From Saccharospirillaceae bacterium (GTDB lineage: Bacteria > Pseudomonadota > Gammaproteobacteria > Pseudomonadales > Oceanobacteraceae): DNA of 64,000 nucleotides. Both the position numbers and the translations under genes were made by a program. Below are positions 28,180-38,887 of this stretch, one piece after another (position 1 is the first letter of the stretch; every line of letters begins with the position of its first letter). Where the stretch lies: positions 62,001 through 126,000 of the forward strand of contig JAJOJJ010000045.1 in assembly GCA_021208685.1 (NCBI GenBank), written 5' to 3'. A model generated the notes under the pieces. It saw only the letters and a list, made by a program, of their open reading frames with translations, searched no databases and had not been told where the DNA came from.

Positions 28180-29307
28180 CTATAACTTCAAATACTCCAA
28201 AACAGTAGTTTCAGGAAAATCTACATGAAATGAAATCTCCATGTTTTCTACTTTAAAATCAGAATCAATCGAAACTGTAGCGAAATACCCACAATTTTCA
28301 GGGCAACGTTTTACAGATCTAGCCACATCTGGGCGAAGTTTTCGGGTAAAGCTTTCTACCGGATAAACCTTTCCTGATGACTCAACACTTAAAGCTGCCG
28401 AATCATTTACACCCAGCAGATAGCTCCAGCCAGTCAATACTAATTTTTTTCCTCCTTCAACTCTATACCCATCTACGTGACCAGAAATATTGGTTGCTGA
28501 GGAATGATTGTATCTTGGACTGGCATCACAATACCTGTCCCACATCTCATAATATTGCTTATAGGCTGGGACATTTTTAGAAAATAATTCCTCCCATGCT
28601 GAATAAAATTCAAAATAAGGATTCAGTAAACGATTTAGAACTGCCTCAGGTTTGGGACCATGCCAATGAATAATTGAGCAATCCTGATTCAAACCCCAAT
28701 ATGGTTTCCAGTTGTAAATAAGTGGTAATTTATCCCATTTACCTGCATAGAACCGGCGATAATTTTCTTGATCACAGCCTGGCCATCCGGCGTATAAATT
28801 TTTTACAATAAACTCCGAAAATTGCGCATAAGTCTGTCTCATGTTTTTAACATTTAACACCAAGACACCAGAATTTGCATCACCAGCATAATCATTCATC
28901 GACTGTTGTGGTGCGCAAGCAAAATACTCGGGCTTAACATCAAGCAAACCAGCATCGGAGGTAAACAATATATCGCAATCAGTATAAAGAACAAACTCTT
29001 CATCCTGTTCAATAAGTGGGATTTCGACCCTAAGAAAGGCCCCCGATGCGATTGATAAATAGCCAGGATTAGTTTTATCTCTCTCTTTTAACGCATCATA
29101 AAATCCGACACGATGAAATATAACTTTTACTCCTTTCTTGCGTAAAGTTTCAAGGAACTCATTCTCCTGTCCATCGAACAACAGAATAGGTTCTAAATTG
29201 GTATTAACCCTTGCTGAATTTACTGCAGCAAGAATCATATTTCTCCAACCATGATTCTCACGATCTATTGAAGACTCACTAAGACAAAAATACCACTTCT
29301 TAATCAC
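28180..29307 (-). CDS. GT8-like glycosyltransferase with C-terminal beta-rich module
   Basis: 'EFVLYTDCDILFTSD', 'NSGVLVLNVKNMRQTY', 'GCDQENYRRFYAGKWDKLPLIYNWKPYWG', 'SIIHWHGPKP'; extra C-terminal ~90 aa 'GHVDGYRVEGGKKLVLTGWS...'. Confidence 0.7.
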   Translation of the reverse strand: MIKKWYFCLSESSIDRENHGWRNMILAAVNSARVNTNLEPILLFDGQENEFLETLRKKGVKVIFHRVGFYDALKERDKTNPGYLSIASGAFLRVEIPLIEQDEEFVLYTDCDILFTSDAGLLDVKPEYFACAPQQSMNDYAGDANSGVLVLNVKNMRQTYAQFSEFIVKNLYAGWPGCDQENYRRFYAGKWDKLPLIYNWKPYWGLNQDCSIIHWHGPKPEAVLNRLLNPYFEFYSAWEELFSKNVPAYKQYYEMWDRYCDASPRYNHSSATNISGHVDGYRVEGGKKLVLTGWSYLLGVNDSAALSVESSGKVYPVESFTRKLRPDVARSVKRCPENCGYFATVSIDSDFKVENMEISFHVDFPETTVLEYLKL

Positions 29308-29308
29308 T

Positions 29309-31534
29309 TTAATTATTCCCAGATAGGCCTAATGAAAAATCTTCATGCTCAAGCGTAAGATTGGGATTATAAAATGGATCAGCATCCAATACACCAGACC
29401 ATTTATCCCGCATATAGAGCACTTCGGAACGGAACCGTTCCTTTTTCTCTGCTGTATCCTCATGGCCCCGGCTCACCGATTCATGATGAATCAGTTGTGC
29501 ATAAGGTGTCCAGAAGTTACGGTAACCGGCCTTTCTGACTTTTAAGCAAAAATCAACATCATTGAATGCGATTTTAAGATGTTCTTCTTCAAGCCCGCCC
29601 ACTTCTTCATAAACAGACCGTTTAACCAACAGACAGGCAGCCGTAACGGCCGATACTTCGCGCGGCAGCACCAGTTGTGAAAAATAGCCATAGCTGTTTT
29701 TTTCAAAGAACTTATGGGTATGACCGGCAACACCGCCAATGCCAAGAGTCACCCCGGCGTGCTGTATCCTGCCATCAGGGTAAAATAACTTAGCCCCGAC
29801 ACAGCCCATATCAGGCAATGAATAATAGCCAACCATCTCTGTAAGCCATTCTGGCGACAGCACTTCAATATCGTTATTCATTAACACCAGACACTCGCCG
29901 GATGCATGATGTCTGACGGCGTAGTTATTAATGGCAGAGTAGTTAAATTCATTATCGTAACGAACCAGCTTTATCACACCATCATTCTGTAAACGCTCAA
30001 AATAGGCCAAAGCCTGCGGGTCTGAAGATTGATTGTCTACCAGAATAATTTCATACCGGGCATAGGACGTTTTAGCCCTGATCGATTCTATGCAGGTACG
30101 AACAAGGTCAGCCCGGTCACGGGTAGGAATAATAATAGACACCAGCGGCAAGGTATCAGGAACCCGCGTGATATGAAAACTGTTGGGTACCGGTCCGTCT
30201 GCCACCTGAGCGTTGAAACCGTTATTGGCCACATAATCATTAATGGCTTTTAAACCGGCCTTCCAGCTATAGGACTTTTCACCGGCTGCCAGAGCCGTAG
30301 AACCATCAATAGCACGCCAGTGGTACAGTACCTTAGCAATATGACCTACTTCACGGTCGGCCAGATTCGGCGTACAGCGTAATAACAGATCGTAGTCCTG
30401 GCTGCCTTCATAACCAACTCGCAGGCCACCAACCTCTTTCACCAACGCAGACTGAATAACACAGAAATGACAGATATAATTGTGCGCCAGCAATAATTCC
30501 CGGTTGAAATCAGGCTTAAAATACGGATCAAAGCGTCCGCCGGTCGCGGACATTTTATCCTCATCGCTGTACACCAGTTTCAGGCCCGGATCAGACGCCA
30601 GTAAACAGGCAACCTCATTCAGTGCCTGAGGTGCCAGCGTATCATCATGATCCAGAAAGCCGATAAACTCACCGCCAGCCGACTCAATACCGGTATTGGT
30701 GGCCGCCGAAATATGGCCATTTTCAGCGCGGTAAATAACTTTAACCCTGGCATCGGCATTGGCAAGCTCTGCCAATACGGCTTTAGTCTCCGCATTCGTT
30801 GAACAATCATCAACCAACAGTAATTCCCAGCGCTGATAGCTTTGATTCAGCACACTCTCAGTACAAGCCCGTAAAAAATCAGCCGGGGTGTTATAAACCG
30901 GAACGACAATTGAAAACAGAGGGCCTGCCTCTGTTAACGGCAACCACTTCAGAGGTTCGACATCCTTCTGCCATGCAGAGTAAACAGGCCGCTCTTCACG
31001 TATAACCCGCTCATACAGCGCAGGCAGATCATGAGTCGGACTATCAAAATCACTGGCATAATACGGTGCGCAGTTCAGAATTTTTTGCCGCATACGTTTG
31101 CGAGCAAATATCCCTGATATTTTCACCAGCTTAATTGACAGATTTTCAACTTCACCCGGCGATGTTGAAGGATCGAAGCGAAAACGGAAAACGGGCCTAG
31201 GAAAATAGCAAACCCGTTTGCACATTTGGCCTGATCTCAGCACCAAAGGATACACTTCGCTCTCATTAAAGCCATTGCCGGTGTCTATATACAGAACAGC
31301 GTCAGAACCGGTGTATTGAGATTGCATAATCTCCAGCATGTAATAACCATGCAATGGCAAATACGGTCCGGATGACGGCACCAAATGAAGCTGAGGGTCA
31401 TCGCCAGTCCAACGGAAATCATGGCCCGGCTCAATATTAATCACCCGTTTTACTTTAAGAGGAACACGGTGAAAAACCCATAATAAGGGTGCGTACAATG
31501 TGTTTTTCAGGCTGGAATATTTAGATTCTTTCAA
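29309..31534 (-). CDS. Dual-domain GT2 glycosyltransferase
   Basis: Two GT2 cores: '[29 protein letters not shown]...[14 protein letters not shown]' and '[23 protein letters not shown]...[16 protein letters not shown]'. Confidence 0.85.
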   Translation of the reverse strand: MKESKYSSLKNTLYAPLLWVFHRVPLKVKRVINIEPGHDFRWTGDDPQLHLVPSSGPYLPLHGYYMLEIMQSQYTGSDAVLYIDTGNGFNESEVYPLVLRSGQMCKRVCYFPRPVFRFRFDPSTSPGEVENLSIKLVKISGIFARKRMRQKILNCAPYYASDFDSPTHDLPALYERVIREERPVYSAWQKDVEPLKWLPLTEAGPLFSIVVPVYNTPADFLRACTESVLNQSYQRWELLLVDDCSTNAETKAVLAELANADARVKVIYRAENGHISAATNTGIESAGGEFIGFLDHDDTLAPQALNEVACLLASDPGLKLVYSDEDKMSATGGRFDPYFKPDFNRELLLAHNYICHFCVIQSALVKEVGGLRVGYEGSQDYDLLLRCTPNLADREVGHIAKVLYHWRAIDGSTALAAGEKSYSWKAGLKAINDYVANNGFNAQVADGPVPNSFHITRVPDTLPLVSIIIPTRDRADLVRTCIESIRAKTSYARYEIILVDNQSSDPQALAYFERLQNDGVIKLVRYDNEFNYSAINNYAVRHHASGECLVLMNNDIEVLSPEWLTEMVGYYSLPDMGCVGAKLFYPDGRIQHAGVTLGIGGVAGHTHKFFEKNSYGYFSQLVLPREVSAVTAACLLVKRSVYEEVGGLEEEHLKIAFNDVDFCLKVRKAGYRNFWTPYAQLIHHESVSRGHEDTAEKKERFRSEVLYMRDKWSGVLDADPFYNPNLTLEHEDFSLGLSGNN

Positions 31535-32441
31535 TGATCGACTCCTGATCAGTAATACGTCCTTTTGAATAGCTCAGAATGTAAGATTCTACTGCTGCCC
31601 TTACTTCAGGGTGGCGCAAAGCATACTCAATATTGGCCAACATATAACCCTGCTTACTGCCACAATCATGGCTTTTACCTACCATGGCGTAGGCATCTAC
31701 TTTTTCTGAAGACATCAGACTGACAATGGCATCGGTCAGCTGAATTTCATCACCGGCACCGGGTGGTGTGTGCGCCAGAATATCCCAGATTGCCGAAGAC
31801 AGAACATAACGGCCAACCACAGCAAGATTAGACGGTGCTTGCTCACGGCTTGGCTTTTCCACCATCGCGATGATTTCGGCGGTCTGGCCGGAATACACAG
31901 AAATGCCTCCGCAATCAACAATGCCGTATTTATCGACCTGATCCTGCGGCACGGCTTCTACCATAATCTGGCTGCGGCCAGTGGCGCGATAGCGGTTAAC
32001 CATATCGGCCAGGTTATCGCGACGAAGATCCGACGCAGCATCATCAATAATTACATCGGGCAAAATCACCACAAACGGGTTATCGCCCACCAGAGGACGC
32101 GCGCAACTGATGGCATGGCCAAGCCCTTTCGCCTGCCCCTGACGCACATGCATAATGGTGACATCTTTTGGGCAAATGGCCTGTACTTCTGCCAGCAACT
32201 GGCGTTTAACACGTTTTTCCAGCGTGGCTTCCAGTTCAAAACTGGTATCAAAATGGTTTTCGATACTGTTTTTACTGGAGTGCGTGACCAGTACAATTTC
32301 TTTAATGCCGGCGGCAATGGCCTCATTAACCACATACTGAATTAATGGTTTATCGACAATCGGCAGCATTTCTTTGGGAATGGCCTTGGTTGCCGGTAAC
32401 ATTCGGGTTCCGAGACCCGCTACAGGAATAATCGCTTTCAT
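31521..32441 (-). CDS. galU: UTP--glucose-1-phosphate uridylyltransferase
   Basis: '[41 protein letters not shown]', '[20 protein letters not shown]'. 3' end overlaps the next gene by 14 nt. Confidence 0.92.
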   Translation of the reverse strand: MKAIIPVAGLGTRMLPATKAIPKEMLPIVDKPLIQYVVNEAIAAGIKEIVLVTHSSKNSIENHFDTSFELEATLEKRVKRQLLAEVQAICPKDVTIMHVRQGQAKGLGHAISCARPLVGDNPFVVILPDVIIDDAASDLRRDNLADMVNRYRATGRSQIMVEAVPQDQVDKYGIVDCGGISVYSGQTAEIIAMVEKPSREQAPSNLAVVGRYVLSSAIWDILAHTPPGAGDEIQLTDAIVSLMSSEKVDAYAMVGKSHDCGSKQGYMLANIEYALRHPEVRAAVESYILSYSKGRITDQESIIERI

Positions 32442-32605
32442 ATTAGTCAACATCTCTAAAATTTAAAATATCAAACTCGCAAGAATATAGATTTTCATAT
32501 AAACATTTAAACCAAAGACAATATCAATAAGCATCAAATTTTTACCCATAGTTAAATGACAGATCAATTAAAAATCTGAACAAGCATTTGCATTGGCAAG
32601 CACCA

Positions 32606-33436
32606 CTAACTGTTAATGTAAATATTTTCTGCCAGAGAAAAATACTTTCGCATAAAGCCATATACTGCCGGATTATGTTTAGCTTGAAAATCAGTATACA
32701 ACACGAAAATTGACTCATCGTGAGAATAACTTGAATAACCACCAAAAATATCACACATACACTTTTGCAACTCTAGATAATGCAACTGATAATGCTCAAC
32801 ATCAGCGGTATTCTGAACATATATAAATCGCGGGACATGTTTAATTTTGCGATAAGCATCAGCAATGCAAAATCGTTCTGAATAACGCAATCGGGCAATA
32901 TCCGTTGAGATACCTCCAAAACTAGTATCGATCAACTTTCTAACATGCTTAGAATCAAAGTTAAAAATGTTAGTTTGGGGATTATTAACAACAGCAAATG
33001 AGTCCTTGAAGTAAGTTAGAAACATTAAAGACGAAAACCCGCCAGCAGAAGAACCAAAGAACATTGTTTTCCTCTCGGACAAATTTGTAATCTGGTAAAT
33101 TTTCCTGATCAAATCGACGTAGCACTCCAAGTAGTAATTACTAGAAACTCCTTGCATCCACGCTATCCCTATATAATCAGAAATATCCAAAGTAGGGTCT
33201 GTCAAAATAAGACCACACCTATCAATCACATCAAACCATTTAATTCTTTGATAATAGGGATGAACATATTTCTTTCGATCCAAATAACCAGGGCTAAAAA
33301 CATATAAAATATCACTGGAAACTGGTTTAAAATAGAATCTAAGAGTTACCCCACGATGCATCACTGAATACTCAGCAGCATCAGCATGCAACTTCAAGTC
33401 ATCTAATTGCTGGAATTTAAAGTTAATAAGCTCCAT
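32606..33436 (-). CDS. Capsule-locus alpha/beta-hydrolase-like protein
   Basis: Nucleophile-elbow-like 'TMFFGSSAGGFSSLMFLTYF'; start ATG 33436 overlaps the upstream stop (TAATG). Confidence 0.45.
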   Translation of the reverse strand: MELINFKFQQLDDLKLHADAAEYSVMHRGVTLRFYFKPVSSDILYVFSPGYLDRKKYVHPYYQRIKWFDVIDRCGLILTDPTLDISDYIGIAWMQGVSSNYYLECYVDLIRKIYQITNLSERKTMFFGSSAGGFSSLMFLTYFKDSFAVVNNPQTNIFNFDSKHVRKLIDTSFGGISTDIARLRYSERFCIADAYRKIKHVPRFIYVQNTADVEHYQLHYLELQKCMCDIFGGYSSYSHDESIFVLYTDFQAKHNPAVYGFMRKYFSLAENIYINS

Positions 33437-36291
33437 TATAACTCCCAAATCGGGGTGCTATAGATTGAATCACCAACCCACGTATTCGAAGTAAATATTT
33501 CCTTATATTGGACATCACTTTTCTTTTTAAGACTCGAAGTACTTTGCTGGTGCAAGTGATAAACTTTAGAGAAAGGCGTATACACAATGCGCTTATGGGC
33601 AAAATGTCTGACCGCATTGCAATACAATCGATCAGAGCGGTAATGTCGACCAAGTTCAGCATCAAGTAGGCCAACCGACTCAATTATTGAACGTGGAATA
33701 TAGACACAAAAGAATGGAACAAAGTTTAAATCAACAAGATGCGATGCTTTCTGGTATTCACTTAATACAAGATTATCATGGTGATAAGATACACTTACAT
33801 CTAATTCACGAGCAACAGTCGCCCATGGTACATGTTGATTCATTGTCCGCGTCTTGGAGAGCAGAACTTGTTGAGGACATACAATACCGACATCATCTTC
33901 CGTATCAATTACTGCTTCCATTGCTTCAATCCAGCCTTCCGTGGCAATCGCATCATTATTAATAAGTATTATATTACTGTCAGAATCGGCTAATTCAATC
34001 CCCTGATTAACTGCATGAGTGAAACCATAGTTATAAGTATTATACAGCGCTTTTACATTCTTATTACTTTCTGCATACTGCCTTACAAGCCCTATCGTCT
34101 CATCATCGGAGCAATTGTCGATAATAATCAGCTCCGTAAGATCACTGTCTGTTGTTGATAATATACTATCAACGCAAGCTGAAAAAAGCTTCGGAATATT
34201 ATAACTAACCAATACAATCGACGTTTTATGCTTTTGTCTAAGCATGCCGCTCTTGTAATTTCCAAGACACACATCCGGTGTAATGTATGGAGAATTCAAG
34301 AGAACAGAAGATGCATCACCTCCATCGTGATTAAAGTCTATAGACTCATGATCAAGTACATAATATTCATTTTGTGTTCGCCACTTATCGCAAATACCTT
34401 CCAAGGCTTTATTTAAAGACTCGGATACAGTGATTGTCTCCTCACCATCATTGTAGTAGTAGTTTGACAACAAGGCAGGTACAACTAAAGGAGGCTTTCT
34501 CTCTGTGTAACGAATCAGCATATCCCAATCAACCAGTCGCCGGAGATTAACATCAAACCCACCCAAATCCTGATATAGACTCCGACGATGCATAAAGGCG
34601 TTCATATCAATATAATTTCTGTTCATCAGGAGCTGTTTATTAAACAAGCCAAAGCGAACAGCGTAAGGTTTATCGGTATTAGATATATAAAGATATTGTG
34701 CACAATATGAAGAGTCAAAATCAGGGTTTTGGCTGAGCTGAGCCGCCATAATTAAAAGATAGTCTTCATGCCACGTATTATCACTATCCAGATAGCATAT
34801 TAACTCGCCGACTGACATTTGGAGAGCCACATTCCTAGCATATGACACACCTTTATTCACTTTCTGATCATAATATTTAACACGATCATCATTATATTTA
34901 GCAACAACCGTTTGAGTATTATCATTGCCGCCATCGTCAACAATTATGAGCTCCCAATTAGAGTAACTTTGCGCAATAACTGAATCTATAGCTTTAGCAA
35001 TGACACCCGCTCTTTTGTAGGTTGGCATGACAATACTAACAAGCGGCAGGGAATCCAGTGCAAGATTATTGACGAGATCAGCTACTGTTTTCTTTCTGAA
35101 CCAATCCATGTAAGAGAGCACACGCTTATCATTTTCTGTAAAAGGCGCATAAAACTCTTTATTAAAATAAGACCAGCGTAAGTACTCAGAATAATCCTCA
35201 TACTTATTATTATTTACAAACTCCACTTGTTCCCTAGTCGCAATCAAAACACCTGTATTAGCAACACGTAAAGTAATAGACTTTTTACTATTATCAAACA
35301 AAGCAGGGGAAGGCATTATCTCAAATGCAGCGATACCATCATTTATCCCAGCATCTTTTAGATCACCTCGAAATGCCCCAGCAACCACCTTGCCGACACT
35401 TTTATTATCGACAAAGATTTCAACTTCTAAAGGCTTCCCACTGAAATCTGTGGCCCAACCACAGATTATCCTGCCGTTTTTAAGTTTATCGATTGCTGCA
35501 CGATAATTTTTTTTATCAATAGGCTCAGCTAAAACTTCTTTCTTCTTAGATTGAATTATATCATTGATATTCTTACTCTTAACCTTTTGGCTAATTTTAA
35601 ATTTTTTAGGACAACCTCGAAGCAGCACGTCACTACCGACGAATTTCACTAAAACCTTGTGCTCTTTATCATCAAGATAATTATCAGGTATTTTCAAGGA
35701 GAAACCGGAATAACCATCTGACAGCCCAGCCTCCTTCAAGTCTGATCGATAGACATTTGCGCTTAAAACACCAACACTTATATCATCGATGAATATTTCA
35801 AGATTAGGTGGCAATTGACTTTTACCATGAACAGCCCAGCCTCGGATAGAATCTCCCTGAACTCGATCCAAATGACCATCACTGCTTTCATAATTATCGG
35901 GAACTTGATATACAAATTGCCCCTTCAAGACACACCACAGGGAGGCAAGATTTTTCTTTTTTCCATTGTACTCTGAATAGATATCAACCAAAGTTGGACG
36001 ACCTTCTTCCAGACACGTGCTTAAATCATATGAAAAAGCATGATTACCATTGCCAATCCCATGATTTAATAAGTCCTGGCGAAAAAGACTACTTTCTAAA
36101 ACATCTAAAGTTTCGCCGTTGATATATATATGCAAATTGACTGTATTATAATCAATAGTAGTTGCCCAACCGTTTAGAACCGTTTTTTCAAAACCATCAA
36201 AGTTCCCTATAAGATCAGGAGTTAAAGATGGCAATGCTTCCGAACAACTAGATTTACTGCGAAAGCGAGTTAATTTTTTTATAATATCCAT
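33436..36291 (-). CDS. Large glycosyltransferase: three N-terminal beta-rich modules + two GT2 domains
   Basis: Modules at about aa 29-106, 139-219, 264-345; GT2 cores 'PLVSIVMPTYKRAGVIAKAIDSVIAQSYSNWELIIVDDG...CYLDSDN' and 'TSIVLVSYNIPKLFSACVDSIL...ILINNDAIATEGWI'. Confidence 0.8.
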   Translation of the reverse strand: MDIIKKLTRFRSKSSCSEALPSLTPDLIGNFDGFEKTVLNGWATTIDYNTVNLHIYINGETLDVLESSLFRQDLLNHGIGNGNHAFSYDLSTCLEEGRPTLVDIYSEYNGKKKNLASLWCVLKGQFVYQVPDNYESSDGHLDRVQGDSIRGWAVHGKSQLPPNLEIFIDDISVGVLSANVYRSDLKEAGLSDGYSGFSLKIPDNYLDDKEHKVLVKFVGSDVLLRGCPKKFKISQKVKSKNINDIIQSKKKEVLAEPIDKKNYRAAIDKLKNGRIICGWATDFSGKPLEVEIFVDNKSVGKVVAGAFRGDLKDAGINDGIAAFEIMPSPALFDNSKKSITLRVANTGVLIATREQVEFVNNNKYEDYSEYLRWSYFNKEFYAPFTENDKRVLSYMDWFRKKTVADLVNNLALDSLPLVSIVMPTYKRAGVIAKAIDSVIAQSYSNWELIIVDDGGNDNTQTVVAKYNDDRVKYYDQKVNKGVSYARNVALQMSVGELICYLDSDNTWHEDYLLIMAAQLSQNPDFDSSYCAQYLYISNTDKPYAVRFGLFNKQLLMNRNYIDMNAFMHRRSLYQDLGGFDVNLRRLVDWDMLIRYTERKPPLVVPALLSNYYYNDGEETITVSESLNKALEGICDKWRTQNEYYVLDHESIDFNHDGGDASSVLLNSPYITPDVCLGNYKSGMLRQKHKTSIVLVSYNIPKLFSACVDSILSTTDSDLTELIIIDNCSDDETIGLVRQYAESNKNVKALYNTYNYGFTHAVNQGIELADSDSNIILINNDAIATEGWIEAMEAVIDTEDDVGIVCPQQVLLSKTRTMNQHVPWATVARELDVSVSYHHDNLVLSEYQKASHLVDLNFVPFFCVYIPRSIIESVGLLDAELGRHYRSDRLYCNAVRHFAHKRIVYTPFSKVYHLHQQSTSSLKKKSDVQYKEIFTSNTWVGDSIYSTPIWEL

Positions 36292-36294
36292 AAA

Positions 36295-37386
36295 TCAGTT
36301 TCCTTTATGCGAAATCAATAGAGTTTCCCACCAGCCCTGGTTATTCAAATACCATTCGACTGTTTTACGGATTCCGGTTTCAAAACTTTCTGCGGGCTTA
36401 TAGCCTAATTCCTGCTGCGATTTGGTTGGGTCAATCGCGTAGCGGCGGTCGTGTCCGGCACGGTCCTGTACGTAGGTAATCAGCTCTTCGCTTTCTCCGC
36501 TCATGGCTTTGGTTGCCAGCGGATATTTTTGCGCCAATTCCGGGTTATTGCTGAAGGCTTCGTTCATTAAACGGCAGATTAATTTCACGATGTCGATATT
36601 CGCCCATTCGTTAATACCGCCGATGTTGTAACACTCGCCGAGACGGCCTTTTTTGATCACCAGATCGATGCCGCGGGCATGGTCGGTCACGTACAGCCAA
36701 TCACGGATTTGCTGACCATCGCCGTACACCGGCAGCGGCTTGTCGAATAAAATATTGGTCAGTACCAGCGGAATGAGTTTTTCCGGAAAATGCAGCGGAC
36801 CGTAGTTATTCGAGCAGTTGGAGGTGGTGACTTCCAGCCCGTAGGTATGGTGGTAAGCACGCACTAAATGATCAGACGCTGCTTTGCTGGCGCTGTAGGG
36901 GCTGTTGGGGGCATAGGGTGTTGTTTCGGTAAATGCCGGATCGGTGGGGCTGAGTGTTCCGTACACTTCGTCGGTACTTACGTGATGAAAACGATGCGTC
37001 AGCGGTTGTTCGCCACGGCTTTTCGGTTCATCAATCCAGACTTTTTTGGCCGCTTTCAGCAGGCTGTAGGTGCCGATGATGTTGGTTTCTATAAAAGCAT
37101 CTGGCCCGGTAATTGAACGGTCTACATGGCTTTCTGCGGCGAAGTGCACCAGGGTATTTACCTTGTGTTCTTTTAACAGGGTTTCAACCAGTCCGGTGTC
37201 GCAGATATTGCCATGCACAAAGGTAAAGTTCGGATGTTGTTCAACACTGGCGAGGTTGGCGCGATTGCCGGCATAGGTCAGCGCATCCAGCACCACTAAT
37301 TTGTCCTGTGGGTAGGTTTCCAGCCAGTACAGAGCAAAATTAGAACCAATAAATCCGGCACCGCCGGTTACTAACAGTGAATTCAT
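36295..37386 (-). CDS. rfbB: dTDP-glucose 4,6-dehydratase
   Basis: 'LLVTGGAGFIGSNFALYWL', 'HVSTDEVYGTL', 'YSASKAASDHLVRAYHHTYGL'. Confidence 0.93.
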   Translation of the reverse strand: MNSLLVTGGAGFIGSNFALYWLETYPQDKLVVLDALTYAGNRANLASVEQHPNFTFVHGNICDTGLVETLLKEHKVNTLVHFAAESHVDRSITGPDAFIETNIIGTYSLLKAAKKVWIDEPKSRGEQPLTHRFHHVSTDEVYGTLSPTDPAFTETTPYAPNSPYSASKAASDHLVRAYHHTYGLEVTTSNCSNNYGPLHFPEKLIPLVLTNILFDKPLPVYGDGQQIRDWLYVTDHARGIDLVIKKGRLGECYNIGGINEWANIDIVKLICRLMNEAFSNNPELAQKYPLATKAMSGESEELITYVQDRAGHDRRYAIDPTKSQQELGYKPAESFETGIRKTVEWYLNNQGWWETLLISHKGN

Positions 37387-38276
37387 TGTGCGAGCTCTTT
37401 GATCATAAGGGTTAATGCTTTGCGCCAGTGCACGCCGGACATTGCGGTTAATTCACGCAGGGCGGTACTGTCCAGTACGCTGTACGCCGGGCGCTTTGCC
37501 GGGGTCGGGTATTGGCTGGCTTTAATAGGATTAACAGGGATGGCTTTATTCAGCAGACCTTGTTCCAGCGCCAGTTCCTGAATGGCAACGGCAAAGTCAT
37601 ACCAGCTTGCGGTGCCCAGATCGGTCCAGTGATAAAGGGGTTGCAAACGGTCGGAGCCGGAGTGCATCACACTGGCCAGAGCCCAGAGTGCGGCGGCAAG
37701 ATTGTTGGCCGATGTTGGTGTGCCAACCTGATCTGCAACGATGCCGAGCTGTTCTTTTTCAGCCATCAGACGCAGCATGGTTTTTACAAAATTATTGCCA
37801 TGTACGCTGTATACCCAGGCGGTACGCACGATGGCCACATCGCCACCAAGAATATCCTGCGCGGCTTTTTCTCCTGCCAGTTTGCTGGCGCCATACACAC
37901 CCAGAGGGCCGGTAATATCGCCGGGCTGATACGGTGTATTTTTGCTGGCATCAAAGACGAAATCGGTTGAGACGTGTATCAGCTTTGCTGAATGTTCTTT
38001 ACAGGCCTGAGCAAGATTTTTTACGCCACGTTCGTTCACGGCGTAAGCAGCATCGGCGTCACTTTCGGCTTTATCAACGGCGGTATAGGCTGCAGCATTA
38101 ATGACAATATCAGGCTTGAATTCACTGATACGCTGCATGACCTGTAAAGCATTGGTGATGTCCAGCTCGGTGGAGTCCTGCAACAGCAAATCGTTGTTTG
38201 CCGTCAGTTCTGCGGGAGCGGTTCTTGCCAGCTCCCAACCCAGTTGACCATTCTTTGCGGTTATTAAAACACGCAT
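37383..38276 (-). CDS. rfbD: dTDP-4-dehydrorhamnose reductase
   Basis: 'VLITAKNGQLGWELAR', 'NAAAYTAVDKAESDADAAYAVN', 'VSTDFVFD'. Confidence 0.92.
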   Translation of the reverse strand: MRVLITAKNGQLGWELARTAPAELTANNDLLLQDSTELDITNALQVMQRISEFKPDIVINAAAYTAVDKAESDADAAYAVNERGVKNLAQACKEHSAKLIHVSTDFVFDASKNTPYQPGDITGPLGVYGASKLAGEKAAQDILGGDVAIVRTAWVYSVHGNNFVKTMLRLMAEKEQLGIVADQVGTPTSANNLAAALWALASVMHSGSDRLQPLYHWTDLGTASWYDFAVAIQELALEQGLLNKAIPVNPIKASQYPTPAKRPAYSVLDSTALRELTAMSGVHWRKALTLMIKELAQ

Positions 38277-38341
38277 GTTATTCCCCTACATCCATTTAAA
38301 CTGCTTCCTGCTCTGAGTCAGGTTATGCAGCGTGGTGATTT

Positions 38342-38887
38342 TTAAAATTTATCGGCGTCTTCGAATGATTTACCGGCTTCATCTTTGGCCGATAACAGTG
38401 GCTGCTGTCCGTTCACCAGTGGCCAGTCAATACCGACGGTCGGGTCATTCCATTTCAGGGAACGGTCGTGCTCTGGTGCATAGTAATCCGTGCATTTGTA
38501 TACGAATTCTGCACTATCTGAGATTACATAAAAACCATGAGCAAAACCTTCCGGCACCCAAAGTTGACGTTTATTCTCTGCCGACAGAATTTCACCCACC
38601 CACTGACCAAAAGACGGTGAGTTACGGCGCATATCCACGGCCACATCAAATACCGCGCCCTGAACAACCCGGACTAATTTGCCCTGGGTATGTTGCATTT
38701 GATAGTGCAAGCCGCGCAGGATGCCCTGGGCTGATTTCGAGTGGTTATCCTGCACAAAGGGTTTGCCGCCGGTCAGCTCGTCCATAATGCTGGCACGGTA
38801 GGTTTCCATAAAGAAACCGCGCTCATCACCGAAAACCTGAGGCTCGATAATTTTCACATCCGGGATGCGTGTATCAATCACTTTCAT
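38342..38887 (-). CDS. rfbC: dTDP-4-dehydrorhamnose 3,5-epimerase
   Basis: '[16 protein letters not shown]', '[31 protein letters not shown]', '[14 protein letters not shown]'. Confidence 0.94.
   Translation of the reverse strand: MKVIDTRIPDVKIIEPQVFGDERGFFMETYRASIMDELTGGKPFVQDNHSKSAQGILRGLHYQMQHTQGKLVRVVQGAVFDVAVDMRRNSPSFGQWVGEILSAENKRQLWVPEGFAHGFYVISDSAEFVYKCTDYYAPEHDRSLKWNDPTVGIDWPLVNGQQPLLSAKDEAGKSFEDADKF

Noticed and set aside
32066-32345. ORFs nested in or antisense to galU (e.g. 31770-32345 +)
   Set aside because: Overlap a clear galU reading frame and lack motifs.
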